Below, piece after piece: positions 1-8,021 of a stretch of DNA of 64,000 bases (its first letter is position 1; each line of letters opens with the position of its first letter). The notes beneath the pieces were generated by a model. It was not told where the DNA came from. It saw only the letters and a program-made list of their open reading frames with translations, and made no database searches. The DNA is from Microvirga guangxiensis (GTDB lineage: Bacteria > Pseudomonadota > Alphaproteobacteria > Rhizobiales > Beijerinckiaceae): positions 62,001-126,000 of the forward strand of contig NZ_FMVJ01000003.1 in the NCBI RefSeq assembly GCF_900102135.1, read 5' to 3'. The translations under genes were made by a program, and so were the position numbers.

Positions 1-1
1 G

Positions 2-1186
2 GCCAATCCCTCCATGTCCACGCAGCAGGGCTTCGGTCTCATCCTCAATGAGCTCGCGCGGTCCGACCAGGCTCTGGCCGACCGCATCGTGACGACGGCG
101 CCCGACGTGACGGTCTCCACCAATCTCGGAGCGTGGGTGAACCGTCGCGGATTGTTCGCCCGCAACAGCATGGTCGATACCTTCAAGAAGGAGCGGATTC
201 CCTCGACCTACAATTGGGAATTCTCGCCGAAGGGCCAGCATCTGGAGCTCGGCATCGCGGAGATGAACCTCTTCATCGTGCTCTCCGCGCTGGGGCTCTC
301 GCATTCGATCTTCGGCGAGCGATTGCTCCCCATCGGCACGCTCTACGACCCCTTTATCTATCGCGGCGCGGATGCGCTGAACTATGCCTGCTATCAGGAC
401 GCGCGCTTCATGATCGTCGCCACGCCGTCGGGCGTGACGCTCGCGCCGGAAGGCGGCGCGCATCAATCCATCGGAACGCCGCTGGTGGGAATGGCGCAGG
501 ATGGTCTGGCCTCGTTCGAGCCCGCGTTCGTGGACGAACTCGCCATCATCATGCGCTGGGCCTTCGACTACATGCAGCGCAACGGCGAAGGCGAGCCGAA
601 CGAGCATACCTGGCTGCGCGACGAGACCGGCGGTTCGGTTTACCTGCGCCTCTCCACGCGGAGCCTGGAGCAGCCGCAGCGCGAGATGACAGCAGAGCTG
701 GCCGACGACATCATGGCGGGCGCGTATTGGCTGAGAAAGCCCGGCCCCAACGCGCAGGTCGTCGTTGCCTATACGGGCGCGGTCGCGCCGGAAGCCATCG
801 AGGCGGTCGGCCTCATGGCGGAGGACCGCCGCGACATCGGCCTGCTCGCCATCACCTCGGCGGATCGCCTCAATGCCGGCTGGACGGCGGCGCAGCGCGC
901 CCGCGAGCGTGGCCTCGTGCACGCCAAGAGCCATGTGGAGCGCCTGCTCGGCGACGTGCCGGCGCATTGCGGTCTGGTGACGGTGATCGACGGCCATCCG
1001 GCGACGCTGGCCTGGATGGGCTCCGTCATGGGCCACCGCACCCGCTCGCTCGGCGTGGAGCATTTCGGCCAGACGGGCACGATCAAGGACCTCTACCGCC
1101 ATTTCGGCATCGACGCTCAGGGCATCATCGCCGCCGCCGAGATGATCGCGCCGGGACGCCCGATGCGCTACCTCAAGGCTGTTTGA
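2..1186 (+). CDS. AceE/transketolase-like thiamine diphosphate enzyme, C-terminal part (5' end outside the window)
   Basis: The reading frame is open from base 2 with no stop, so the gene almost certainly begins upstream; about 394 codons are visible. The visible part matches the second half of pyruvate dehydrogenase E1 / transketolase-like enzymes. A pyrimidine-binding segment contains HLELGIAEMN near residue 80 of the visible part, which should carry the glutamate that activates thiamine. A C-terminal transketolase domain follows (VVAYTGAVAPEA and later). The thiamine diphosphate-binding N-terminal half is outside the window, so the substrate cannot be assigned. Most alphaproteobacteria use a two-gene E1 (PdhA/PdhB), so an AceE-like protein is likely a side-branch enzyme rather than the main dehydrogenase. 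The msbA-like gene follows 85 bases later on the same strand. Confidence 0.75.
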   Translation, partial: ANPSMSTQQGFGLILNELARSDQALADRIVTTAPDVTVSTNLGAWVNRRGLFARNSMVDTFKKERIPSTYNWEFSPKGQHLELGIAEMNLFIVLSALGLSHSIFGERLLPIGTLYDPFIYRGADALNYACYQDARFMIVATPSGVTLAPEGGAHQSIGTPLVGMAQDGLASFEPAFVDELAIIMRWAFDYMQRNGEGEPNEHTWLRDETGGSVYLRLSTRSLEQPQREMTAELADDIMAGAYWLRKPGPNAQVVVAYTGAVAPEAIEAVGLMAEDRRDIGLLAITSADRLNAGWTAAQRARERGLVHAKSHVERLLGDVPAHCGLVTVIDGHPATLAWMGSVMGHRTRSLGVEHFGQTGTIKDLYRHFGIDAQGIIAAAEMIAPGRPMRYLKAV

Positions 1187-1271
1187 GAGGGGTGCGGCGG
1201 AGCTGGATTTGCGGATGACGGGCCTCGCGTGGTAACTCGCGGCCCGTTATCCGATAGGTTTCAAGCACGTC

Positions 1272-3056
1272 ATGGCCCGCAAAAGCCTTTTCACAGGCGA
1301 TACCGTCCCCCTGATCAAGCGCCTCTGGCGCGACTGGATGCGCCCGCATGCCAGGACGCTCATGGGCGTGCTCGTGCTGGTGGCCCTGGTCGCGGGCGCG
1401 ACGGGCCTCTACCCGGTGCTGATCAAGGCGGCGTTCGACGCCTTCGATACGAAGGACGTGACGGCCATCTACCTCGCGCCGCTCTTCGTGATCGCGGTGA
1501 CCTCCGTGAAGGGCTTCTCGCTGCTGGCGCTCACCGTGCTCACCAACAAGGTGGTGACGCGCATCGAGGCCGACATGCAGACCAGGCTCTACAGCCATCT
1601 GATCGAGGCTGACCTCGCCCAGATCGGCCGCGAGAGCCCGGCGGCGCTCACCCAGCGCTTCACCACGGATTTCACCTTCATCAAGGAGGCGCTCACCCGC
1701 CTCTCCACCGTGTTCCTGCGCGAGATCACCACCGTGATCGCGCTGGTGGCGGCGATGATCTGGATCGATCCGATGATGGCGCTGGTGGCGGGCATCACCG
1801 TGCCGTTCTTCGCCTATCCGGTCGAGAAGATCGGCCGCAAGCTGCGCCGCGTGGCCTCCTCCATGCAGGAGCAGACGGGCCAGATGGCAGGCCTCATCAC
1901 CGAGAGCCTCGCCGGTACGCGCATCGCCAAGACCTACCGGATGGAAGGCTATCTCAAGGCCAAGGCCGCGAGCACCTTCGACGAAATTCGCCGGTTGCGC
2001 ATGAAGGGCGCGAATGCGCGCGGGCGGCTCGATCCGCTGCTCGAAGTGGGCGGCGGCATCGCGGTTGCCGCCGTGCTGGTGCTGATCGGCCAGCGCATTC
2101 TCTCGCAGAACAGCACGGTGGGCGATTTCACAGGCTTCGTCAGCGCGCTGCTGCTCGCAGCCCAACCCATCCGTGCGCTCGGCAATCTCCACGCCATCGT
2201 GCAGGAGGCGGCCGCCGCCCTGCAGCGCACCTTCGCCGTCATGGACGAGAAGCCGCGCATTCAGGACAAGCCCGATGCCAAGCCGCTCGTGCTGAAGGGC
2301 GGCGAGGTTCGCTTCGCCGATCTCGCCTTCTCCTACAACGGCGAGGCGCTGGCCGTGAACCACATCGATCTGGTCGCCGAGGCGGGTCGCACCACGGCGC
2401 TCGTCGGCCGCTCGGGGTCCGGCAAGTCGACGCTGCTCTCGCTCGTGCCGCGCCTCTACGATGTCACCGGCGGCGCAATTCTCATCGACGGCCAGGACAT
2501 TCGCGATGTGACGCTGGCAAGCCTGCGCCAGGCCGTCGCTGTCGTCAGCCAGGACGTGGTGCTCTTCGACGACACGATCCGCGCCAACATCGCCTTCGGA
2601 CGTCCGGGCGCCTCGGACGAGGAGATCGTGGAGGCGGCGAAAGCCGCTGCCGCGCACGACTTCATCGTGAAGCAGCCGGAGGGTTACGACACGGTTGTGG
2701 GCCCCGGCGGCGGGCGTCTCTCGGGCGGCGAGCGCCAGCGGGTGTCGCTGGCTCGCGCCTTCCTGAAGAACGCGCCGATCCTGCTGCTGGACGAGGCTAC
2801 GAGCGCCCTCGATTCGGAATCCGAGCGGCTTGTGCAGGACGCGATCCGCAAGCTCATGAAGGGCCGCACGACGCTGGTGATCGCGCATCGTCTCTCGACC
2901 GTGCGCGACGCGGACAAGATCGTGGTGATGGAAGCGGGCCGCATCATCGAGATGGGATCGCACGATGCCTTGATCGCAAAGGCGGGAGCCTATGCGCGCC
3001 TGCACCGGCTGCAGCTGTCGGATGATTCAGAGCCCAGTCTTTCCGTTTTACCCTAA
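1272..3056 (+). CDS. msbA: MsbA-type ABC transporter, fused permease and ATPase
   Basis: This 594-residue half-transporter has an N-terminal six-helix exporter domain (about residues 20-310) and a C-terminal ATPase. The ATPase shows Walker A GRSGSGKST near 379-387, the signature LSGGERQR near 482-489 and Walker B ILLLDEATSALD near 500-511. The length and order fit MsbA, which dimerises in the inner membrane and flips lipid A-core to the periplasmic face. The lipid A very-long-chain acyl cluster begins about 1.5 kb downstream, which supports a lipid A role over general drug export, although ABC exporters of this type are hard to separate by sequence alone. It starts at an ATG 85 bases after the preceding gene. 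Confidence 0.85.
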   Translation: MARKSLFTGDTVPLIKRLWRDWMRPHARTLMGVLVLVALVAGATGLYPVLIKAAFDAFDTKDVTAIYLAPLFVIAVTSVKGFSLLALTVLTNKVVTRIEADMQTRLYSHLIEADLAQIGRESPAALTQRFTTDFTFIKEALTRLSTVFLREITTVIALVAAMIWIDPMMALVAGITVPFFAYPVEKIGRKLRRVASSMQEQTGQMAGLITESLAGTRIAKTYRMEGYLKAKAASTFDEIRRLRMKGANARGRLDPLLEVGGGIAVAAVLVLIGQRILSQNSTVGDFTGFVSALLLAAQPIRALGNLHAIVQEAAAALQRTFAVMDEKPRIQDKPDAKPLVLKGGEVRFADLAFSYNGEALAVNHIDLVAEAGRTTALVGRSGSGKSTLLSLVPRLYDVTGGAILIDGQDIRDVTLASLRQAVAVVSQDVVLFDDTIRANIAFGRPGASDEEIVEAAKAAAAHDFIVKQPEGYDTVVGPGGGRLSGGERQRVSLARAFLKNAPILLLDEATSALDSESERLVQDAIRKLMKGRTTLVIAHRLSTVRDADKIVVMEAGRIIEMGSHDALIAKAGAYARLHRLQLSDDSEPSLSVLP

Positions 3057-3066
3057 GCACCCCGCA

Positions 3067-3170
3067 GCCTCACCCTGAGGAGCGAAGCGTCTCGAAGGGC
3101 GAGGCGTCTCCAGGGTGCACTGAAACATCCTTAGAGACGGCGCTTTCGCGCTTCCTCAGGATGAGGGCAG
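3067..3170. repeat. Intergenic palindromic repeat, CCTCACCCTGAGG type
   Basis: The ends are near inverted copies: CCTCACCCTGAGG close to 3068 and CCTCAGGATGAGG close to 3155. An internal arm (GTCTCGAAGGGCGAGG) lies between them. A related element with the same CCTCATCCTGAGG edge lies at 50241-50357. The location between converging genes, the lack of coding frame and the palindromic edges fit a dispersed extragenic repeat of the kind common in Methylobacteriaceae and Bradyrhizobiaceae. It may act as a weak bidirectional terminator. Confidence 0.6.
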
Positions 3171-3210
3171 AGGATTACGATTCTCCTGAAGAGGAATGTC
3201 TTTTCGATAA

Positions 3211-3480
3211 TCACTGAAGCGTGTCGAAGTCCCCGCTGATCAAGGCCTCTTTCTTCGCTCTCGACCAGCCTTTGACTTGCCGCTCATAGGCAATCGCGTC
3301 CGTGATGTTTTCAAAGTGAGCTGAATAGACGAGCTCTACAGGGCGGCGCGTGGCCGTGTAGCCACCAAAGAGGCCTTGGTTGTGCTGGCTGATCCGTGTT
3401 TCCAGATCGCCGGATCGGCTTGTCCCCGTGTAGTAACTGCCATCCGCGCAGCGAAGGATGTAGAACCAGCAGCCTGTCAT
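3211..3480 (-). CDS. GIY-YIG nuclease superfamily protein
   Basis: An 89-residue protein, the size of the stand-alone YhbQ-like GIY-YIG domain. The first strand carries FYI (residues 6-8) and the second YYTG (16-19), the two halves of the family signature. Glu66 in AYERQVK matches the metal-binding glutamate and Arg29 the catalytic arginine region. The ATG at 3480 puts the domain at the very N-terminus as in relatives; an in-frame start at 3525 would add 15 unsupported residues. The biological substrate of this small family is unsettled; members act on branched or damaged DNA in vitro. It ends near a repeat element and lies 16 bases from the phosphatase gene on the same strand. Confidence 0.85.
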   Translation of the reverse strand: MTGCWFYILRCADGSYYTGTSRSGDLETRISQHNQGLFGGYTATRRPVELVYSAHFENITDAIAYERQVKGWSRAKKEALISGDFDTLQ

Positions 3481-3496
3481 GCAAAATACAGGCTCT

Positions 3497-4243
3497 CTAC
3501 TCCCGCCGCATGATCCGGTCGACAAGGATGTTGGACCAGAAACCGGGGCGGAATTCCTGTTCCAGCCTCTTGGCGTCGTAGGTGGTCTCCAGCCAGGTCA
3601 GGAAGGGCATGCCGTTGGCCTCGCCCTCGCGGCGGTACATGTCGAAGAAGGCGTCGAGAATGCCGGTCTTCGAGAAGCGGAAGTGGCCGTAGCGCATGTG
3701 GAGCTGCTTTTGCGCCTCGTCCACGCTCTCGCCCTCATGGACGATGAGGTAGAGCGCGGCCATGAAACCGGCCCGGTCCGCACCCGACTTGCAGTGCATC
3801 ACGGCCGGATATTCAACGCCTTCGAAGAATTCCTTGGCCTTGAGCAGGGTCTTGCGGTCCGGCGCGCCGCGGGAGCGCACCACGAACTCGGTCAGATGGA
3901 TTCCGAGCCGCTCGCAAGTCTCCTTCTGGAGCTGCCAGGAGCCGTGCTCGCGTCCGCCGCGCAGGTTGATGATGGTGCGCACGCCTTGGGCGGCAAGCGC
4001 CTCGATCTGGTGCGGGGCGGGCTGGGCCGTGCGCCAGAGCCGCTCCGATACCCGGTGCTTGTTCAGATAGATGAGGCGGAAGACCCCGTGATCGACCAGC
4101 AGCATGTTGGCCCAGGCGCGCAGGCGACCGAGCGTCCCCTCGATGGGCTTGTTCCATCGGGCGATACGGGCCATGCGGCGGGCACGGCGGACGGCAGGTT
4201 TGCGGAACCTGTTGAGCACCTTGGGTCCAGTCTGAAACGTCAT
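3497..4243 (-). CDS. CX5R tyrosine/dual-specificity-type phosphatase
   Basis: A 248-residue protein. The catalytic P-loop HCKSGADR places the nucleophile at Cys151 and the phosphate-binding arginine at Arg157. The first 45 residues are unusually basic (runs of Arg/Lys) and are followed by a short hydrophobic stretch, suggesting contact with the membrane surface; no cleavable signal peptide is evident. The gene is divergent from acpXL across about 290 bases. This fold is used against phosphotyrosine, phosphoinositides and other phospho-lipids, so the substrate is open. The position beside lipid A acylation genes makes a lipid or lipid-kinase target worth testing, which is an inference from context only. 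Confidence 0.75.
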   Translation of the reverse strand: MTFQTGPKVLNRFRKPAVRRARRMARIARWNKPIEGTLGRLRAWANMLLVDHGVFRLIYLNKHRVSERLWRTAQPAPHQIEALAAQGVRTIINLRGGREHGSWQLQKETCERLGIHLTEFVVRSRGAPDRKTLLKAKEFFEGVEYPAVMHCKSGADRAGFMAALYLIVHEGESVDEAQKQLHMRYGHFRFSKTGILDAFFDMYRREGEANGMPFLTWLETTYDAKRLEQEFRPGFWSNILVDRIMRRE

Positions 4244-4533
4244 CCGGAGGCGGAAACCTCAGTCCTCAAGGACTTAAGGCGGGCTCTTATTCACCATAGA
4301 GCCCGAAGAATCAATCGCTGCCGCCCTTAACCCTTGCCGCAGGTTCGGGTGGGGCGGATGCCACCCGGAGCGCCGGAAATGCAACCAATCGGTTGCCGCT
4401 GAGGTCCCTGTCGTGTAAGGGGAGCGTTCCAAGACAACCCTCCTTGACGAGACGAGCGGCTGGGATCTGGGCCTGATACGGTCCGGCAGCGGCGGAATCG
4501 TTGGGGGCTCAAGCATTTCAGGAGAGCGGCGTC
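4244..4533. promoter_or_regulatory. Divergent control region between the phosphatase gene and acpXL
   Basis: These 290 bases must carry promoters for both directions. A hairpin GGGCTCT / AGAGCCC with a 10-base loop sits near 4281-4304, in the 5' leader of the phosphatase gene. On the acpXL side a possible but weak promoter pairs TTGCCG near 4393 with TAAGGG 17 bases later. No strong consensus site or clear operator is visible. The AGGAG at 4520-4524 is the acpXL ribosome binding site. Confidence 0.4.
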
Positions 4534-4815
4534 ATGTCGTCTACCTTCGAGACCGTCGCCGGCATCATTTCCGAGACCGCCGACATCCCGCGCGACCAGA
4601 TCACCCCCGAGAGCCACGCCATCGAGGATCTGGGCATCGACTCGCTCGCCTTCCTCGATATCGCGTTCGCGATCGACAAGGCCTTCGGGATCAAGCTGCC
4701 CCTCGAGCAGTGGACCCAGGAAGTCAACGAAGGCAAGGCTCCGGCCGAGGAATACTTCGTCCTGAAGAACCTCGTGGCGCGCATCGACGCGCTTGTGGCC
4801 GCAAAGCAGGCCTAA
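4534..4815 (+). CDS. acpXL: AcpXL, acyl carrier protein for the lipid A very-long-chain fatty acid
   Basis: The 93-residue product carries the phosphopantetheine site GIDSL with the modified serine at Ser37. The C-terminal half ([11 protein letters not shown], then EEYFVLKNL) is distinctive of rhizobial AcpXL rather than the AcpP of ordinary fatty acid synthesis. AcpXL carries the growing 27-hydroxyoctacosanoyl-type chain that is later attached to lipid A. The ATG at 4534 is preceded by AGGAG with 9 bases of spacing; an upstream TTG at 4501 would add 11 unsupported residues. It is the first gene of the elongation cluster and is separated from the dehydratase gene by a palindromic repeat. Confidence 0.95.
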   Translation: MSSTFETVAGIISETADIPRDQITPESHAIEDLGIDSLAFLDIAFAIDKAFGIKLPLEQWTQEVNEGKAPAEEYFVLKNLVARIDALVAAKQA

Positions 4816-4875
4816 AACCAGAGACGTCCATTCCGGCAAATTGCCTTTCGGAGTCGGGATGGCAGGCGCGACACA

Positions 4876-4988
4876 GCCCTTCTCCCCCTTGTGGGGAGGA
4901 GTTGGAGGTGGGGGTGTAAGCGCCGCGCTGGTCCAGTTCTACGCTGGCACCCCCACCCCTAGCCCCTCCCCACAAGGGGGAGGGGGAC
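4876..4988. repeat. Large G/C palindromic repeat, copy 1 (acpXL-fabZ gap)
   Basis: The left arm (4878-4922) reads TCTCCCCCTTGTGGGGAGGAG then GGAGGTGGGGGTG. The right arm (4943-4986) is its near reverse complement (CACCCCCACC then CTCCCCACAAGGGGGAG). Similar copies are at 7892-8000 and 55850-55960; the 55850 copy also shares the middle segment AGCGCC...GTCCAGTTT. This is a dispersed imperfect palindrome of about 110 bases, able to form a long stem in RNA between two co-directional genes. Confidence 0.75.
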
Positions 4989-5004
4989 AGGTTCCGCGAA
5001 AACA

Positions 5005-5469
5005 ATGCGCCTCGAATATTTTGAAATGATCGACCGGGTGGTGGTGCTCGACCGCGATGCGAAGCGGATCGAGGTGACCTCCACCGTTCCACAGGAAAGC
5101 CCCGTCTTCGAGGGTCATTTCCCCGGTCATCCCCTCGTCCCCGGCGTTCTTCTCACAGAGACCATGGCCCAGGCTTCCGGCTATCTCGTGCTGGGTCTCA
5201 TGGGCTTCACCCACATGCCGTTCCTCATGGCCGTGGACAAGGCGCGCTTCCGCACCTTCGTCGGCCCCGGCACGGTGCTGACCGTTCAGGCGCAGCTGGA
5301 GCACGAAGGATCGGGCTACGCGGTGACGAAGGCCAAGATCCTGGCCGAGGGCAAGCCGATCTGCGATGCTGAGCTGCGGTTCAGGATCATGCCCTTCCCC
5401 GAAGGCATGGACGGCCAGATGCGTGCCCAGGCCAAGCGCATCGGCCTGTTGGAGGCAGTCAATGCGTGA
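5005..5469 (+). CDS. fabZXL: FabZ-type 3-hydroxyacyl-ACP dehydratase of the very-long-chain cluster
   Basis: A 154-residue hot-dog-fold protein. The motif GHFPGHPLVPG contains the catalytic histidine (His38) and Glu52 follows in the central helix (LLTETMAQ), matching FabZ and FabA geometry. FabZ removes water from 3-hydroxyacyl-ACP during each elongation cycle; here the carrier is expected to be AcpXL. It follows acpXL after a palindromic repeat and overlaps the next ketosynthase gene by 8 bases, indicating translational coupling. A second general fabZ for housekeeping synthesis would lie elsewhere in the genome. Confidence 0.9.
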   Translation: MRLEYFEMIDRVVVLDRDAKRIEVTSTVPQESPVFEGHFPGHPLVPGVLLTETMAQASGYLVLGLMGFTHMPFLMAVDKARFRTFVGPGTVLTVQAQLEHEGSGYAVTKAKILAEGKPICDAELRFRIMPFPEGMDGQMRAQAKRIGLLEAVNA

Positions 5470-6580
5470 CGTGGTCATCACCGGTATCGGCATCGTCTCC
5501 TGCGCGGGAGAGGGGCTGGATGCACACCTCTCCGCGCTCTCGGGCACGCCCAACACGGATGCTGAGACCTTCGCGCCAGTCCCGGTTCATCCGGTGGCGT
5601 CCCTAGAATGGGACCGCCAGATCCCGAAGAAATCCGACCAGCGGCAGATGGAAGCCTGGCAGAAGCTCGGCTGCTATGCGGCTGGGCTTGCGCTCGATTC
5701 GGCTGGCGCGAAGGAGGATGCGGACCTGAAGGGACGCATGCAGCTCATCGTGTCGGCAGGCGGCGGCGAGCGCGATTACGCGGTCGACGGGCAAATCCTG
5801 TCCGGTCTCCGCAATGCCGAAAACCCCGGCGTTTTCCTCAACGAGCGGCTGATGGGCGATCTTCGCCCCACGCTCTTCCTCGCACAGCTCTCCAACCTGC
5901 TCGCAGGCAACATCTCCATCGTGCATGGCGTCACCGGCGGTTCGCGCACCTTCATGGGCGAGGAATCGAGCGGGGTCGATGCGATCCGCATCGCCCGTGA
6001 GCGCATCGCCTCCGGACAGGACGACATCTTCCTCGTTGGCGGCGCCTACAATGCCGAGCGGCCCGACGTGCTGCTGATCTATGAAATGGGCGGCTTTCTC
6101 TGGAAGAAGCCTTACGCGCCGGTCCGTGAGCGTTCCCCCGACGGCGGCGGCATGATCCTGGGCTCCGGCGCATGCTTCCTCGTGCTCGAATCCCGCGAGC
6201 ATGCGGAAAAGCGCGGCGCGAAGCCTCTTGCGTCCGTTGCAGGTGTTGCATCCGATCGTTCGCGCCGGGAAACGGGCAGCGTGGAAAAGGCCCTCCATGG
6301 CCTCGCCAAGGCGCTGGAAGCCAAGCCCGACGTGGTGATCTCCGGCGCGACCGGCGTGAAGGGTATCACCGAAGAGGAGCAGGTCGCTCTGACGGACATC
6401 GCGCCGGGCGCGGCGGTCCATGCCACCGGCGATGTCGTCGGCCATACCATGGAAGCCCAGGCTCCCACGGGCGTGGCGCTCGCCGCCGGGCTGATCGCGA
6501 AGGGGACGGCCCATGAGGCCCTCGTCACCTCCGTCGGCCATTGGCGCGGCGAAGGCGCCATTCGGCTCACCAAGGTTTAA
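5462..6580 (+). CDS. fabF2XL: Degenerate beta-ketoacyl-ACP synthase (FabF2XL), lacking the catalytic cysteine
   Basis: A 372-residue thiolase-fold protein of the KAS II family. Where active enzymes have TACS, this protein reads TGGS (158-161), so the nucleophilic cysteine is glycine. The first catalytic histidine motif (HGTST) is replaced by GATG in VVISGATGVKG; the second His is kept in GDVVGHTMEA. This pattern resembles the chain-length-factor subunit of ketosynthase heterodimers, which folds like a ketosynthase but does not condense. The ATG at 5462 overlaps the dehydratase stop and puts VVITGIGIVS at the N-terminus as in relatives. It is followed 12 bases later by an intact ketosynthase, the likely partner. 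Confidence 0.85.
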   Translation: MRDVVITGIGIVSCAGEGLDAHLSALSGTPNTDAETFAPVPVHPVASLEWDRQIPKKSDQRQMEAWQKLGCYAAGLALDSAGAKEDADLKGRMQLIVSAGGGERDYAVDGQILSGLRNAENPGVFLNERLMGDLRPTLFLAQLSNLLAGNISIVHGVTGGSRTFMGEESSGVDAIRIARERIASGQDDIFLVGGAYNAERPDVLLIYEMGGFLWKKPYAPVRERSPDGGGMILGSGACFLVLESREHAEKRGAKPLASVAGVASDRSRRETGSVEKALHGLAKALEAKPDVVISGATGVKGITEEEQVALTDIAPGAAVHATGDVVGHTMEAQAPTGVALAAGLIAKGTAHEALVTSVGHWRGEGAIRLTKV

Positions 6581-6592
6581 GAGGAAAACGGC

Positions 6593-7867
6593 ATGGCGCT
6601 TCGCGACAAACAGGGCCGTCCGCTCGTCGCCGTCACCGGCATGGGCGTGGTCACCTCCCTCGGTCAGGGCAAGGATGCCACCTGGGCCGCTTTGACGGCG
6701 GGCAAGTCCGGCATTCACCGCATCAACCGCTTTCCCACGGAGGGCCTGCGCACCACGATTGCAGGCACCATCGATTTCATCGACGTGGAGCCCTTCTGCG
6801 CGCCGATGCTCTCCGAGCGGCTGGCGATGCTGGCTGCCGAAGAGGCCGTCGGCCAGTCGGGCCTTGCATCGAGCGATTTTCCAGGCGCGCTCTTCATCGC
6901 GGTTCCTCCGGTCGAAATGGAATGGCCGCAGCGCGAGGCGCTCGCCAAGGCTTCCGGCCAGGACGGCGATGTCACCTACAAGGACCTGCTGAAGGCTGCG
7001 GCCACCGGCGAGTTCAAGAAGTGGCACGACCTCTTCATTTTCGGCACGGTTGCCGACCGCGTCGCCGACAGGTTCGGCACGAAAGGCTCGCCGATCTCGC
7101 TCTCCACCGCCTGCTCGTCGGGCGCGACCGCGATCCAGCTCGGCGTCGAAGCCATCCGCCGCGGCGAGACGGATGCGGCGCTCTGCATCGGCACGGACGG
7201 CTCCGTGAATCCGGAATCCCTCATCCGCTTCTCGCTGCTCTCCGCACTCTCGACGCAGAACGAGAATCCGGAAGGCGCATCGAAGCCGTTCTCGAAGAAC
7301 CGCGACGGCTTCGTGATGGGCGAGGGCGGTGCCGCGCTCGTGCTCGAAAACGCTGAAAGTGCAAAGGCGCGCGGCGCGACGATTCTCGGCTACGTGCTCG
7401 GCTGCGGCGAGAAGGGCGACAATTTCCACCGCACGCGCTCCTCGCCGGACGGCTCGCCCGCGATTGCAGCGCTCAGGCAGGCCCTCGACGATGCAGGCGT
7501 GACGCCCGACGACATCGACTACATCAACGCGCACGGCACCTCGACGCCGGAGAACGACAAGATGGAGTCCATGAGCTGCACCGCCGTCTTCGGCGAGCGC
7601 ATGGCGAATCTTCCGATCTCGTCGAACAAGTCGATGATCGGCCACACCCTCACCGCCGCCGGTGCGGTGGAAGCGGTGATGTCGCTGCTCACGCTCTCGA
7701 CGGGCCGCATTCCGCCGACGATCAATTATCAGGTGCCCGATCCCGCGATCCCGCTCGATGTGGTGCCGAACGTCGCGCGCGACGCGGATGTGAAATACGT
7801 GCTCTCGAACTCCTTCGGCTTCGGCGGACAGAACACCTGCCTCGTCTTCGGGGCCGAGCCGAAGTAA
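6593..7867 (+). CDS. fabF1XL: Intact beta-ketoacyl-ACP synthase (FabF1XL)
   Basis: A 424-residue KAS II enzyme with the full catalytic set: Cys174 in LSTACSSG, His314 in INAHGTSTPEND, Lys346 and His351 in SNKSMIGHT. It condenses acyl-ACP with malonyl-ACP to lengthen the chain by two carbons, here presumably to C28 or similar on AcpXL. A GAGGAAAA ribosome binding site lies a few bases before the ATG. The gene directly follows the cysteine-less paralogue with a 12-base gap, so equal production and a heterodimer are plausible. A palindromic repeat follows before the ketoreductase gene. Confidence 0.93.
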   Translation: MALRDKQGRPLVAVTGMGVVTSLGQGKDATWAALTAGKSGIHRINRFPTEGLRTTIAGTIDFIDVEPFCAPMLSERLAMLAAEEAVGQSGLASSDFPGALFIAVPPVEMEWPQREALAKASGQDGDVTYKDLLKAAATGEFKKWHDLFIFGTVADRVADRFGTKGSPISLSTACSSGATAIQLGVEAIRRGETDAALCIGTDGSVNPESLIRFSLLSALSTQNENPEGASKPFSKNRDGFVMGEGGAALVLENAESAKARGATILGYVLGCGEKGDNFHRTRSSPDGSPAIAALRQALDDAGVTPDDIDYINAHGTSTPENDKMESMSCTAVFGERMANLPISSNKSMIGHTLTAAGAVEAVMSLLTLSTGRIPPTINYQVPDPAIPLDVVPNVARDADVKYVLSNSFGFGGQNTCLVFGAEPK

Positions 7868-7891
7868 AAACCAATCAGAGGAGCGCAACGG

Positions 7892-8000
7892 AGCCCTCCT
7901 CCCCCTTGTGGGGAGGAGATGGAGGTGGGGGTGCAAGCGCCAACATTTCAGACCGTAGCGCCGACACCCCCACCCTAACCCTCCCCACAAGGGGGAAGGG
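7892..8000. repeat. Large G/C palindromic repeat, copy 2 (fabF1XL-ketoreductase gap)
   Basis: Arms at 7894-7938 (CCTCCTCCCCCTTGTGGGG, then GGAGGTGGGGGTG) and 7962-8000 (ACACCCCCACCC, then CTCCCCACAAGGGGGAAGG) are near reverse complements. The element is the same family as 4876-4988 but with a different middle. It ends only about 20 bases before the next start codon, so it could affect translation of the ketoreductase gene. Confidence 0.75.
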
Positions 8001-8021
8001 ATTTTGCCGGAGCGACAGGAT

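Noticed and set aside
1215-1260. Hairpin-like sequence between the AceE-like and msbA genes
   Set aside because: ACGGGC and GCCCGT can pair across CGCG arms, but there is a bulge and no U-run, so it was not called a terminator.
1173-3005. 610-codon open frame on the minus strand opposite the msbA-like gene
   Set aside because: It is antisense to a gene with clear ABC motifs, is rich in Arg/His/Asp/Gly, and matches no family. High GC content produces such frames.
4244-4533. TTGACG near 4443 as an acpXL promoter
   Set aside because: No acceptable -10 sequence stands 16-18 bases downstream, so it was not called.
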